Assembly (NCBI RefSeq): GCF_000717875.1 | Contig: NZ_JOCT01000026.1 | Coordinates: 1-64,000, forward strand | From: Streptomyces sp. NRRL S-455 | GTDB lineage: Bacteria > Actinomycetota > Actinomycetes > Streptomycetales > Streptomycetaceae | Length of the DNA stretch: 64,000 nt | Reading direction: 5' to 3' | In this document: positions 1 to 8,204 of the stretch, piece after piece | Layout of the letters: every line of letters begins with the position of its first letter | Position numbering within the stretch: position 1 is the first letter of the stretch | Position numbers and translations under genes: made by a program | The notes under the pieces: generated by a model | Databases searched by the model: none | Seen by the model: the letters and a program-made list of their open reading frames with translations, nothing else | Told to the model about the DNA's origin: nothing

Positions 1-1354
1 CAGTGGGCGGGGCGGGCGAGGTGGGCGGGGCAGGCGAGGTGGGGGCGACGGTCGTCGGGGTCGTCTCAGTGGCCGCCCCGCCGGGCGCGGTCGTCTCCTG
101 ACCGCCGGGCAGGGTGGCGGAGGCCGAGGGTTCACCGGCACCGGAGGGGGCCGGGCCCGCGGGCGACAGGGTGGGCGACGGCGACAGGCCGGCTGCGTTC
201 GTGGGTGTGGCGGACGAGGGCGGGGACGGGGCGGGGGCGGGGGCCGCCGGCGATGCCGCGCCGGGCTGGGCACTGGTGGTGGCAAGGGCCCGCGCCGTCC
301 GCTGCGCGGCGGCCCCCGGGTCGTACGGGAATCCGGATCCATGGGCCAGGAGGGCACCGAGGAGGAGGGCGGTACCCGACACGAGCAGTCCGGCCCGGCC
401 CGGCAGCCACGACTGTGCCCGGCCGCGGCCCGGCCGCCGGCCCAGAACCGTGCGGGCGGTGTCCGTGGTGCTCCGGGGGGCGCTGCGGCCCCTGGGCGAC
501 AGCAGCGGCAGCAGTGCCACCAGCGCGGCGAGCCGGTCCCGGCCGCGCTCCTCCCAGTCGGGGCCGTAGGCGGCGCCGGCGGCCGCTTCCAGCTCCCTGA
601 CGAACGCCTCGGCCGGTGCGGGACGTTCCGCCGGATCCTTGGCCAGACCACGGCGCACCAGCTCCCGCACCGCCTCGGGGGCCTCCTCGGCGGGGACGGG
701 CGCGTCCACGTGCTGCAGCGCGAGTTCCGCGAGGTTGTCCCCCGCGTACGGCTTGTGGCCCGTCAGGCACTCGAAGAAGGTGGCCGTGGCCGCGTACACG
801 TCGGCGGCGGGAGAGGCGGGGGCGCCGGTCCACTGTTCCGGGGCCATGTACGACGGGGTCCCCGCGACACCCGCGTCGGTGCCCGCGTCCACCGCGATCC
901 CGAAGTCGACGAGCCTGGACGATCCGTCCGGCCCGACCAGGACGTTCTCCGGCTTGTAGTCGCGGTGTACGACGCCGACGCCGTGCGCGTCGGCCAGGCC
1001 GAGCAGCGATCCCTTGAGGAGGACGAGCGCGGCCTCGGGATCGAGCGGGCCCTCCCGCCTCAGCAGCGTGCGCAGCGAGACGCCGTCGACCAGCTCCATC
1101 ACGATGGCGGCGCCGTCCGGGCTCTCCACGTACTCGTACAGGCCCGCGACGTACGGGCTCTCCAGCCCGCCGAGGAGCCGGGCCTCCGCCCGGAAGCCGT
1201 GCACGAATCCCGGCCGGGTCCGCAGGGACTCGCTGAGGTACTTCACCGCCACCGGCACGCCGGTCTCCCGGTGCACGGCGAGTACGACCCGCCCGCTCGC
1301 CCCCGACCCGAGTTCGTGTGACTCGGTGTATCCGGGCACCGCCCATGTGTTCAT
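1..1354 (-). CDS. Serine/threonine protein kinase, membrane-anchored (3' end beyond window)
   Basis: Hanks-type kinase that phosphorylates Ser/Thr of unknown targets from the inner face of the membrane. Reading leftward from ATG at 1354 it begins MNTWAVPGYTESHELGSGAS (Gly-rich loop). The ATP-binding lysine in VPVAVKYL is about K38, and HRDYKPEN (catalytic loop), VDFG (metal loop) and the activation segment GTPSYMAPEQW follow. After the kinase domain comes a basic stretch, one transmembrane helix (LLVSGTALLLGALLAH) and an extracellular Pro/Ala/Thr/Ser-rich tail that runs off the left edge, so about 451 residues are visible. No PASTA or other sensor domain is visible in the part present. The frame is open throughout, and the start is the first ATG before the Gly loop. 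Confidence 0.88.
   Translation of the reverse strand, partial: MNTWAVPGYTESHELGSGASGRVVLAVHRETGVPVAVKYLSESLRTRPGFVHGFRAEARLLGGLESPYVAGLYEYVESPDGAAIVMELVDGVSLRTLLRREGPLDPEAALVLLKGSLLGLADAHGVGVVHRDYKPENVLVGPDGSSRLVDFGIAVDAGTDAGVAGTPSYMAPEQWTGAPASPAADVYAATATFFECLTGHKPYAGDNLAELALQHVDAPVPAEEAPEAVRELVRRGLAKDPAERPAPAEAFVRELEAAAGAAYGPDWEERGRDRLAALVALLPLLSPRGRSAPRSTTDTARTVLGRRPGRGRAQSWLPGRAGLLVSGTALLLGALLAHGSGFPYDPGAAAQRTARALATTSAQPGAASPAAPAPAPSPPSSATPTNAAGLSPSPTLSPAGPAPSGAGEPSASATLPGGQETTAPGGAATETTPTTVAPTSPAPPTSPAPPT
3..38. repeat. 18-bp tandem repeat in the kinase tail
   Basis: Two near-identical 18-bp units (3-20 and 21-38, one mismatch). On the minus strand they encode repeated Ala-Pro-Pro-Thr-Ser-Pro units of the extracellular linker. 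Such low-complexity tails commonly vary in copy number; more copies may lie beyond the window. Confidence 0.7.
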
Positions 1355-1531
1355 TCCAGCCCCCCAGGGCCGCCGCTCCCCAGCGGTCGGCCACACGCTC
1401 GGAGACACATCTTTCGGCCACTCCGGTTGCGTGGCCAGAAGCATTCCTGAGGCGTGCCCGGACTGTGACAGACCTGGCGCGGACGGACTCAGTCGCCTCC
1501 GCGTCGGCCGTGTGCGGGGAGGAGTACACGC

Positions 1532-2209
1532 GTCATCGGGAACAACCGGGTCGGCGTCGACGGCCCCTTGGCGTGGGCCGAGGCGCTGGACGCGGTCGTC
1601 GTGTCGGTGGAGCACCGGCTGGCTCCGGAGCATCCGTATCCCGCGCCGATCGAGGACGTGTACGCCGGGCTGTTGTGGACGGCCGACCACGCCGCCGAGC
1701 TCGGAGCCGACCCCGAGCGGATCGTCATCGCGGGGGCCGGCGCGGGCGGTGGGCTGTGCGCGGCCCTGGCGCTGCTGACCCGGGACCGCAAGGGGCCGCA
1801 GCCGATCGGGCAGGTCCTGTTGTGCCCGATGCTCGACGACCGCAACGACACGCCGTCGGCGTATCAGATGGCCGGGCTGGGGGTGTGGGACCGCACCGCC
1901 AACGAGACCGGCTGGACCGCGCTGCTGGGCGAGCGGCGCGGCGGGCCCGACGTGCCGGCGTATGCGGCGCCGGCCCGCGCCGAGGACCTGTCCGGGCTGC
2001 CGCCGGCCTTCCTCGACGTCGGCTCCGCGGAGACCTTCCGCGACGAGGTCGTCGCGTACGCCTCGCGCATCTGGCAGGCCGGTGGCGTGGCCGAACTGCT
2101 CGTCTGGCCCGGCGGCTGCCACGGATTCGACGGCTTCGCACCCCAGGCGGCGGTCTCCCGGTCGGCACGGGCGGCGCATCTGGACTGGCTGCGGAGGCTG
2201 CTGGGCGGG
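1532..2209 (+). pseudogene. Alpha/beta hydrolase fold-3 relic, 5' truncated
   Basis: The readable frame runs VIGNNRVGVDGPLAWAEALD and continues with SVEHRLAPEHPYPAP, a serine-nucleophile region changed to GAGAGGG, LLCPMLDD and a late GCHGFDGF motif. This is the middle and end of a hormone-sensitive-lipase-like (alpha/beta hydrolase 3) enzyme. The N-terminal part with the HGGG oxyanion-hole motif is missing, and upstream is non-coding up to the divergent kinase. The canonical GDSAGG nucleophile elbow is degraded to GAGAGG with no serine. The frame runs into the next fragment without its own stop. A TTG at 1568 could start a 210-residue product, but it would lack catalytic parts. I read it as a dead gene. 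Confidence 0.7.
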
Positions 2210-2211
2210 TG

Positions 2212-2625
2212 CCGGCACCGGGCGCGTCGGCGGCCGGCGAGTTCCGCGGTGCCGCCGCCCGTACCGCGCTGCGTTTCACCGCCGAGGGCACCGCGCAGGA
2301 CCCCGGGCCGCGGGTCGTGTACGCCGACGAGCTGGGCGGTATCGCCCTCCTCGCCTCCCTCGTCGCACCGGGTGCCGAACCGCCGCCCGACGTCCGGGCC
2401 CTGGACGCCGCCGCGGCGACCACTCCCTGGCTGCCGGCCACGCTGCACGCCGTCACCTCGACGGCGAGCCTGCGGGCGGCCGCCGCGGAGATCAACGTCC
2501 ACCACTCCACGCTCCAGGACCGGCTGGCCCACGCCGAGCACCTGCTCGGCTGGCCGGTGCGCACCCCGCAGGGCCGGCTGCGGCTGCAGCTGGCCCTGGC
2601 CATGCGGCGCCTCGCCCGGCCATAG
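2212..2625 (+). pseudogene. PucR/CdaR-type regulator relic, C-terminal HTH only
   Basis: A frame shifted relative to the hydrolase fragment encodes about 137 residues ending at TAG 2625. The C-terminal part (SLRAAAAEINVHHSTLQDRL, then HLLGW and GRLRLQLALAMRRL) matches the PucR C-terminal helix-turn-helix found in CdaR/PucR regulators. The N-terminal sensory part is absent and no start codon with a ribosome site lies in front. The fragment directly abuts the truncated hydrolase, which suggests that one deletion removed the 3' end of one gene and the 5' end of the other. It could still be translated from an internal GTG as an isolated DNA-binding domain, but this is unlikely. Confidence 0.65.
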
Positions 2626-2753
2626 CGCCCGTGCGGTCCCGCTCCCGCCGCCGTGCCCCGTGATCCGGATCGCGTCCGAAGGGCCCATGCCGCCGCCGTC
2701 CCCCTGGGAGACACTGGCGGGGCCGGTCGGTACGAGGTTCAGGAGCTTGAGGC

Positions 2754-3944
2754 ATGAGCGTGCAGCGGTATCCCCTGTCCGGGGTCACGGTGGTCAGCCT
2801 GGAGCAGGCCGTGGCCGCGCCCTATGCCACCCGCCAGCTCGCCGACCTCGGTGCCCGCGTGATCAAGGTGGAGCGGCCGGGCGGCGGCGACTTCGCCCGG
2901 CGTTACGACACGACCGTGCACGGCCACTCCAGCTATTTCGTGTGGCTCAACCGCTCCAAGGAGTCCCTCACGCTGGACCTGAAGGACTCGCGGGGACGCG
3001 AGATCCTGCACGAGTTGCTCGACAGCGCCGACGTGTTCGTGCAGAACCTCGCCCCGGGCGCCGCCGACCGGCTCGGCCTGGACGTCGCCACCCTCACCGA
3101 CCGCCGCCCCCGCCTGATCCCGTGCACGATATCCGGGTACGGCACGACCGGCCCCTGGGCCGGCCGCAAGGCGTACGACCTGCTCGTACAGTGCCAGACC
3201 GGGCTGGTGTCCCTGACGGGGACCCCGGAGGGTACCGCCCGGACCGGGATCTCCGTCGCCGACATCGCGGCCGGGATGTACGCCTACAGCGGCGTCCTCA
3301 CCGCCCTGTACACCCGGGCCGTCACCGGTGAGGCGCACCCGGTGGAGGTATCCCTGTTCGAGGCGCTCGCGGAGTGGATGGGCCAGCCCGCCTACTACAC
3401 GCGGCACGGCGGCACCCCGCCCCCACGCATCGGCACCCAGCACGCCACCATCGCCCCGTACGGGACGTACCCGGCCGCGGACGGCAAGGAGGTGCTGTTC
3501 TCCATTCAGAACGAGCGCGAGTGGGCGGCCCTGTGCACCGGGTTCCTCGGCCGGCCGGAGCTCGTCGACGATCCGCGCTTCGCCACCGCCTCCGACCGCG
3601 TCACCCACCGCGAGGAGCTCAACGCCATCGTCGCCGCCCGCTTCGCCCGCTCCGGATCCGACGAGATCCTCAAGGATCTGGAGGCCCTCGGCATCGCCTG
3701 CGCCGGGGTCAACGACGTCGCCGCGTTCCTGGACCACCCGGTGCTGGCTGCCCGGGGCCGCTGGACCGAGGTCGCGGTGCCCGGCGCCACGGTGGAGGCG
3801 CTGCTCCCGCCGGCCGACCTCGCGGGGCTGCCGGCGCGCATGGACCCGGTGCCGGCGGTGGGCGAGCACACCGAGGCGATCCTCGGCGAACTGGGCCGCA
3901 CCGAGGAGGAGGTGGCGGCCCTGCGCGTGGACGGCGTCGTCTGA
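2754..3944 (+). CDS. CaiB/BaiF family CoA transferase
   Basis: 396-residue type III acyl-CoA transferase, full length for the family. It moves CoA between carboxylic acids in the cytosol through an aspartyl-CoA thioester. Seen: an N-terminal Rossmann half (GVTVVSLEQAVAAPYATRQL, then GARVIKVE), the family's RSKESLTLDLK segment, SGYGTTGPWAGRKAYDLL with the expected catalytic Asp at about 142, and C-terminal GVNDVAAFLDHPVLAARGRW. ATG 2754 follows a purine-rich GCTTGAGGC. The gene stands alone, preceded by the two relics and convergent with the phosphoribosyltransferase. The substrate cannot be told from sequence. Confidence 0.9.
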   Translation: MSVQRYPLSGVTVVSLEQAVAAPYATRQLADLGARVIKVERPGGGDFARRYDTTVHGHSSYFVWLNRSKESLTLDLKDSRGREILHELLDSADVFVQNLAPGAADRLGLDVATLTDRRPRLIPCTISGYGTTGPWAGRKAYDLLVQCQTGLVSLTGTPEGTARTGISVADIAAGMYAYSGVLTALYTRAVTGEAHPVEVSLFEALAEWMGQPAYYTRHGGTPPPRIGTQHATIAPYGTYPAADGKEVLFSIQNEREWAALCTGFLGRPELVDDPRFATASDRVTHREELNAIVAARFARSGSDEILKDLEALGIACAGVNDVAAFLDHPVLAARGRWTEVAVPGATVEALLPPADLAGLPARMDPVPAVGEHTEAILGELGRTEEEVAALRVDGVV

Positions 3945-3992
3945 GCGCCCGGCGGGATCCGGCCCGCTGCCCTGCCTGCTCCCGCGCATGGG

Positions 3993-4637
3993 TCAGAGCC
4001 GCGCGTGGAGCGCTTCCAGAACGTCCCGGTCCGTCAGCTGGTCGAAGTTCTCGTACCACAGGCCCACGGCCATGAAGGCGGCGGGCCGGTGCAGGCAGAC
4101 CACCTCGTCGGCCTCGGCCCGCATCGCCTCGGCCGCCTCCGGGGAGCCCACCGGCACGGCCAGCACCACCCGTGCGGGCTCGTGGCGGCGTACGAACCGC
4201 AGGGCGGCCCGGGCGGTGGAGCCGGTCGCCAGTCCGTCGTCGACCACGATCACGGTGTGTCCCCGCAGGTCGGGGGCGGGGCGGCCCTGCCGGTAGAGCC
4301 GCTCACGGCGGCGCAGCTCCACCCGCTCCCGTTCGATGACGGAGGCCAGCGCGGCCTCGCCGATGCCCAGGTGCCGCAGGGCGTCCTCGTCGAGGAGCGG
4401 CACCTCGTCCCCGGCCATCGCACCGACGCCGAGCTCCTCCTGGAAGGGCGCCCCGATCTTCCGTACCACGACCACGTCGAGCGGGGCGTCCAGAACTCGG
4501 GCGACCTCGCGCGCCACCGCGACACCACCACGTGGCAGGGCGAGGACGAGAGGGTCGGACAGGGCCCCCTCGGCCTGCCGGGTCCGCAGAATCTCGGCCA
4601 GTTCCCCGCCGGCCTGGCGGCGATCACGGAACCGCAT
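3993..4637 (-). CDS. Phosphoribosyltransferase family protein
   Basis: 214 residues with a type I PRTase fold. The PRPP-binding loop VIVVDDGLATGSTARAAL is intact, preceded by PLVLALPRGGVAVAREVA and VVVRKIGAPFQEELGVGA. Members use or sense PRPP, often in nucleobase salvage, but the substrate of this subfamily is unassigned. ATG 4637 is preceded by AGAGGTGACCGTC, a good ribosome site, so I prefer it to longer upstream starts. The next gene upstream on the same strand (222 nt away) is a dienelactone-hydrolase-like protein. In several actinobacteria these two domains occur as one fused polypeptide, so the pair probably works together. Confidence 0.85.
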   Translation of the reverse strand: MRFRDRRQAGGELAEILRTRQAEGALSDPLVLALPRGGVAVAREVARVLDAPLDVVVVRKIGAPFQEELGVGAMAGDEVPLLDEDALRHLGIGEAALASVIERERVELRRRERLYRQGRPAPDLRGHTVIVVDDGLATGSTARAALRFVRRHEPARVVLAVPVGSPEAAEAMRAEADEVVCLHRPAAFMAVGLWYENFDQLTDRDVLEALHARL

Positions 4638-4859
4638 GACGGTCACCTCTGCTTCCCGCACGGAGAGGGCCCTCGGCCGGTCCGGCACCCGCGTACCCGC
4701 TGCCCACCGGTCGATGCGCGCCTCGCGGACGTCCGTGGCTCGTGAACGGTGCCGGAGGGGGTGCCCACGGGCAGCTCCCACGCCGTTCCGCCGCAGGGGA
4801 GCAACTGCGCCAGGTGCCCGGTCGCGCATCGACCCGCGGGTGGGTGACTCGGGCCGCCG

Positions 4860-5516
4860 TCAGCCCGCCGTGGTCCTCAGCTGCTCGTGGCACCACTGGC
4901 GGGCCGCCTCGGTGACCTGGCCGAGCGCGCCCGGCTCCTCGAACAGGTGGGTGGCGCCGGGCACGACATGGAGGGTGTGCGGGACGTGCAGCCGCCGGGC
5001 CGCCTCCTGGTTGAGCCGCAGCACCTGCTCGTCCCGGCCGCCCACGATCAGCAGCACCGGGGCCCGGACGGATTCCAGGGCGTCGCCCGCCAGGTCGGGC
5101 CGGCCGCCGCGGGAGACGACCGCCGACACTCTGCCCGGCCGCTCGGCGGCGGCGACCAGGGCCGCGCCCGCGCCGGTGCTGGCGCCGAACAGGACGACGG
5201 GCAGGTGGCGGGTGCCGGGCGACCGGGCAAGCCAGTCGACGGCGGCCACCAGCCGGCGACCCAGCAGGGGGATGTCGAAGCGGAGTTCGGCGGTGATCAT
5301 GTCCAGCCGTTCCTCCTCCTCGGTGAGCAGGTCGATCAGCAGGGTGCCGAGTCCGGCGGTGCGCAGACCGGCGGCGACCTCGCGGTTGCGGGGACTGTGC
5401 CGGGAGCTGCCGCTGCCGTGCGCGAACAGCACGACCGCCCGGGCGCCGGGCGGCACGATCAGATCACCGGTGAGCCTGGCGCCACCGGCGGGCAAGGTGA
5501 CCGTCTGGGAGTTCAT
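4860..5516 (-). CDS. Dienelactone-hydrolase-like alpha/beta hydrolase
   Basis: 218 residues, cytosolic. Motifs: VVLFAHGSGSSRHSPRN (oxyanion-hole region), VVLFGASTGAGAAL with a G-A-S-T-G nucleophile elbow, LLIVGGRDEQVL carrying the acid, and GATHLFEEPGAL carrying the catalytic His. The triad is therefore complete. ATG 5516 sits behind GAGAGGAGG, which decides the start. It lies upstream of the phosphoribosyltransferase on the same strand, and the two families are recurrent partners. The natural ester or thioester substrate is not known. Confidence 0.86.
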   Translation of the reverse strand: MNSQTVTLPAGGARLTGDLIVPPGARAVVLFAHGSGSSRHSPRNREVAAGLRTAGLGTLLIDLLTEEEERLDMITAELRFDIPLLGRRLVAAVDWLARSPGTRHLPVVLFGASTGAGAALVAAAERPGRVSAVVSRGGRPDLAGDALESVRAPVLLIVGGRDEQVLRLNQEAARRLHVPHTLHVVPGATHLFEEPGALGQVTEAARQWCHEQLRTTAG

Positions 5517-5609
5517 CGTGGGGCCTCCTCTCCCCCGGTCCCCGTCACATGTCGTCTCTTCCGTCCGCCTACCCACGCCGCGGCGGGCGTCCCGCGTCCC
5601 GCGTGGCGC

Positions 5610-5888
5610 GATCCGACTGCACGCCGCCGGCCCGGCATGCGGGCGCCGGGTGACCACGCACTGGAGTTACGAGGACGCCCTCCAGGCCCCGCGGCGACGT
5701 GACGGTCGTCCGGGACGTCCGGTATGTCGTGGACGGTGGCCTGGTCACCAGCCAGGGCGTCTCCGGCCGGTATCGACAGCGCGCTGTGGCTCGTCGGGCG
5801 GCTGCACGGCCGTGACCACGCGCGGGCCGTGCGCCGCCGCAGCCAGTACGATCCGGCACCGCCGTATCTCGCGGACGAGCCCCTTTGA
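5610..5888 (+). pseudogene. DJ-1/PfpI (GATase1-like) relic in three frames
   Basis: No intact gene, but a DJ-1/PfpI C-terminal half can be read if the frame changes twice. First GRRVTTHWSYEDAL (from 5641), then RGDVTVVRDVRYVVDGGLVT (from 5690) ending SQGVS, then AGIDSALWLVGRLHGRDHAR (from 5766) running to QYDPAPPYLADEPL and TGA 5886-5888. One extra base is obvious at 5765. These blocks match the end of DJ-1/PfpI or isonitrile-hydratase-like proteins. The catalytic Cys half is missing. The piece fills the gap between the hydrolase and the archease. Confidence 0.6.
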
Positions 5889-5946
5889 CCCGGATGGCGG
5901 GGACCGGCACCGCATGGGTACGCGTGCGTCGGGCAGTCGATGTCTC

Positions 5947-6402
5947 ATGGGCGGTGACACGGATGACGGCGGGCAGGTAAGGCAGCCGGGCGATTGGGGG
6001 CACCGGACGGTGCCGCGCCCGGGCGACATCCGGATCGAGGCGTGGGCGGCGTGCCGGGAGCACTGTCTGGCGGAGGCCGTCCTGGGGATGGTGGAGTGCT
6101 TCGCGGACCTCTCCGGGGTCCGTCCCACCGCCGTGGACCGGATCCGGCTGGGCGAGGCCAGCGACTACGACCTGCTCGCCACGCTGCTGGACGAGGTGAT
6201 CTTCCGGCTGCAGGTGTACGGCCAGGTGCCCGTGGACGTGGAGGCGGACGAGGCCGACGGCGGCCTGGACGTCCGGCTGGCGACGACCGCCCTGGCGGAC
6301 GTCGCGATCACCGGGGCGGTCCCGACGGCGGTGGCGTGGGACGAGCTGCGGATCGGGCCGGATCCGTACGGGTGGTCGTGCGCGGTGAGGGTCGACGCCT
6401 GA
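5947..6402 (+). CDS. Archease family protein
   Basis: 151 residues resembling archease, the small metal-binding activator of the RNA 3'-phosphate ligase RtcB, which speeds formation of the RtcB-GMP intermediate in tRNA splicing or RNA repair. Seen: IEAWAACREHCLAEAVLGMV, SDYDLLATLLDEVIFRLQVY with conserved Asp residues, and a C-terminal DPYGWSCAVRVDA. The N-terminal 25 residues are variable. No rtcB gene lies in the window, so its partner would have to be elsewhere. ATG 5947 is the first in-frame start in the non-relic sequence, with a weak ribosome site. It is followed after 39 nt by a CapA-type gene, possibly co-transcribed. Confidence 0.75.
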   Translation: MGGDTDDGGQVRQPGDWGHRTVPRPGDIRIEAWAACREHCLAEAVLGMVECFADLSGVRPTAVDRIRLGEASDYDLLATLLDEVIFRLQVYGQVPVDVEADEADGGLDVRLATTALADVAITGAVPTAVAWDELRIGPDPYGWSCAVRVDA

Positions 6403-6441
6403 GGTTCCGGCGGTGCCACGTGGCCGTCCTACCGTGGAGGT

Positions 6442-7548
6442 GTGGGCGGCGGCGTCGTGACGCTGTTCCTGTGCGGTGATGTGATGCTCGGGCGCGGTGT
6501 CGACCAGATCCTGGCGCACCCCGGTGATCCGGCACTGCGGGAGGCGTACGTCGGGGACGCCCGGTCCTACGTCCGGCTGTCGGAGTCGCTGCACGGACCG
6601 GTGCCGGCGCCCGTCGGTCCGTCCTGGCCGTGGGGTGCGGCGCTGCGGGTGCTGGACGAGGCCGCGCCGGACGCGCGGATCGTGAACCTGGAGACGTCGG
6701 TGACGTGCGGCGGCACGTTCGCACCCGACAAGGAGATCCACTACCGGATGCACCCGGCCAACCTGCCCGCCCTGGCGGTGGCGCGGCCGGACGTGACCGT
6801 CGTCGCCAACAACCACGTGCTGGACTTCGGCCGGGCCGGTCTGCTGGAGACGCTGGACGTGCTGGGGCGGGCGGGCCTGCGTACCGCGGGCGCGGGCCGC
6901 AATGCCGAGGAGGCGTTCGCGCCCGTCCCCGTCCCCCTCCCCGGTGGCCGCCGGCTGCTGGTGCTCGCCCTCGGGGCACGCTCCAGCGGCATCCCGTCCG
7001 GGTGGGCGGCGACGGCGGAGCGGCCCGGTGTGGCGTACGTGCCCGAGCTCTCGCGCGGCGTGGCCGAAGCGGTGGTACGGCACGTCCGGCGGGCCGGACG
7101 GGCCGGTGATCTGACCGTCGTGTCCGTGCACTGGGGCTCGAACTGGGGGTTTCACGTGCCCAGGGAGCAGGTCCGCTTCGCGCACGCGCTCGTGGACGGG
7201 GGTGTCGACGTCGTCCACGGGCACTCCTCGCACCATCCCCGCCCGCTGGAGGTGTACCGGGACCGGCTGATCCTGTACGGCTGCGGCGACTTCGTCGACG
7301 ACTACGAGGGCATCCCCGGTTACGAGGAGTACCGCGACGACCTGCGGCTGGCGTACCTCGTCTCCCTGGACGCCGGCGGCGGCCGGCTGGCGGGGCTGCG
7401 CATGGTGCCGCTGCGGGCGCGGCGGCTGCGCCTGGAGCCGGCGTCCCGGGCGGACCGTGTGTGGCTGCGTACGACGCTCGACGGGATCAGCCGCGGCGTG
7501 CGGGTGAGGCTGGAGGCCGACGGTTCGCTGGCGCTGGCGGGCGGATGA
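6442..7548 (+). CDS. CapA-family (poly-gamma-glutamate type) metallophosphatase-like protein
   Basis: 368 residues with the CapA fold, a calcineurin-like domain. Motifs: LFLCGDVMLGRGVDQ at the start, VNLETSVTC, VVANNHVLDFG, VVSVHWGSNW and GHSSHHPRPLEVYRDRLILY. In polyglutamate producers CapA acts with CapBC at the membrane. Here no signal peptide is evident and no capBC are nearby, so a poly-gamma-glutamate role is not supported. A metal-dependent hydrolase of unknown substrate is safer. The GTG 6442 start follows GTGGAGGT. A second, different CapA-family gene ends at 63195. Confidence 0.85.
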   Translation: MGGGVVTLFLCGDVMLGRGVDQILAHPGDPALREAYVGDARSYVRLSESLHGPVPAPVGPSWPWGAALRVLDEAAPDARIVNLETSVTCGGTFAPDKEIHYRMHPANLPALAVARPDVTVVANNHVLDFGRAGLLETLDVLGRAGLRTAGAGRNAEEAFAPVPVPLPGGRRLLVLALGARSSGIPSGWAATAERPGVAYVPELSRGVAEAVVRHVRRAGRAGDLTVVSVHWGSNWGFHVPREQVRFAHALVDGGVDVVHGHSSHHPRPLEVYRDRLILYGCGDFVDDYEGIPGYEEYRDDLRLAYLVSLDAGGGRLAGLRMVPLRARRLRLEPASRADRVWLRTTLDGISRGVRVRLEADGSLALAGG

Positions 7549-7644
7549 ACCGGACGGGCTTGTGCGCTCCGGAGGGATCACGGGTACCCGAGGTGATCGG
7601 GCCCGGACCGCATGTCCGGGTCCCGCAGGGGTACACCGGGGCAC

Positions 7645-8097
7645 ATGACCGGCATCGAACTGCGCAGCAACGCGTTCAACGACCACTCCTTCATCGCGCG
7701 CCGGTACGCGTACGAGGGACCGAACGTCTCTCCGCCGCTGACCTGGAGCGGCGTACCGGACGACGCGGCCGAACTGGTCCTGCTCTGCGAGGACCCCGAC
7801 GCCCCGTCGGGCACCTTCGCGCACTGGGTCGTGGTCGGCATCGACCCGCACAGCGACGGCGTCGAGGCCGGGCACTGCCCACCCGGCGGCACGGAGCTCG
7901 TCAACGGCTACGGGCAGCACGGCTGGGGCGGGCCGCATCCCCCGCCCGGGGATGACGCGCACCACTACTTCTTCCGCCTCTACGCCCTGTCCGAACCGTG
8001 CGTCCTGCCCGACGCGCCGGATGCGAACCAGGTGCACGCGGAGGTCGAGAAGCGCCGCCTCGCGGACGGGACGCTGGTGGGGCTGTACCAGCGCTGA
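7645..8097 (+). CDS. YbhB/YbcL family Raf-kinase-inhibitor-like (PEBP) protein
   Basis: 150-residue cytosolic PEBP-fold protein. Family landmarks are IARRYAYEGPNVSPPLTWSG near the N-terminus, ELVLLCEDPDAPSGTFAHWV (the D-P-D-A-P anion-pocket motif with His), GYGQHGWGGPHPPPGDDAHH and the C-terminal FRLYALSEP. The full expected length is present. The biological role of bacterial PEBP proteins is poorly defined. ATG 7645 gives the usual short N-terminus. It follows the CapA gene by about 97 nt on the same strand. Confidence 0.9.
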   Translation: MTGIELRSNAFNDHSFIARRYAYEGPNVSPPLTWSGVPDDAAELVLLCEDPDAPSGTFAHWVVVGIDPHSDGVEAGHCPPGGTELVNGYGQHGWGGPHPPPGDDAHHYFFRLYALSEPCVLPDAPDANQVHAEVEKRRLADGTLVGLYQR

Positions 8098-8204
8098 CAC
8101 AGTGACGGGCCGACCGGTACCGGCCCGTGGCGCCGTGCCACAACGGATGGTTGTGGCTCGGCGGACGGACGGTTGTTTGCCCGAACGGCCCGGTTCTCGC
8201 TTGG

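Noticed and set aside
4336..6402. 688-codon plus-strand frame through the hydrolase and archease genes
   Set aside because: Most of it is Arg/Ser-rich antisense noise over the two minus-strand genes. Only the last 151 codons (archease) are real.
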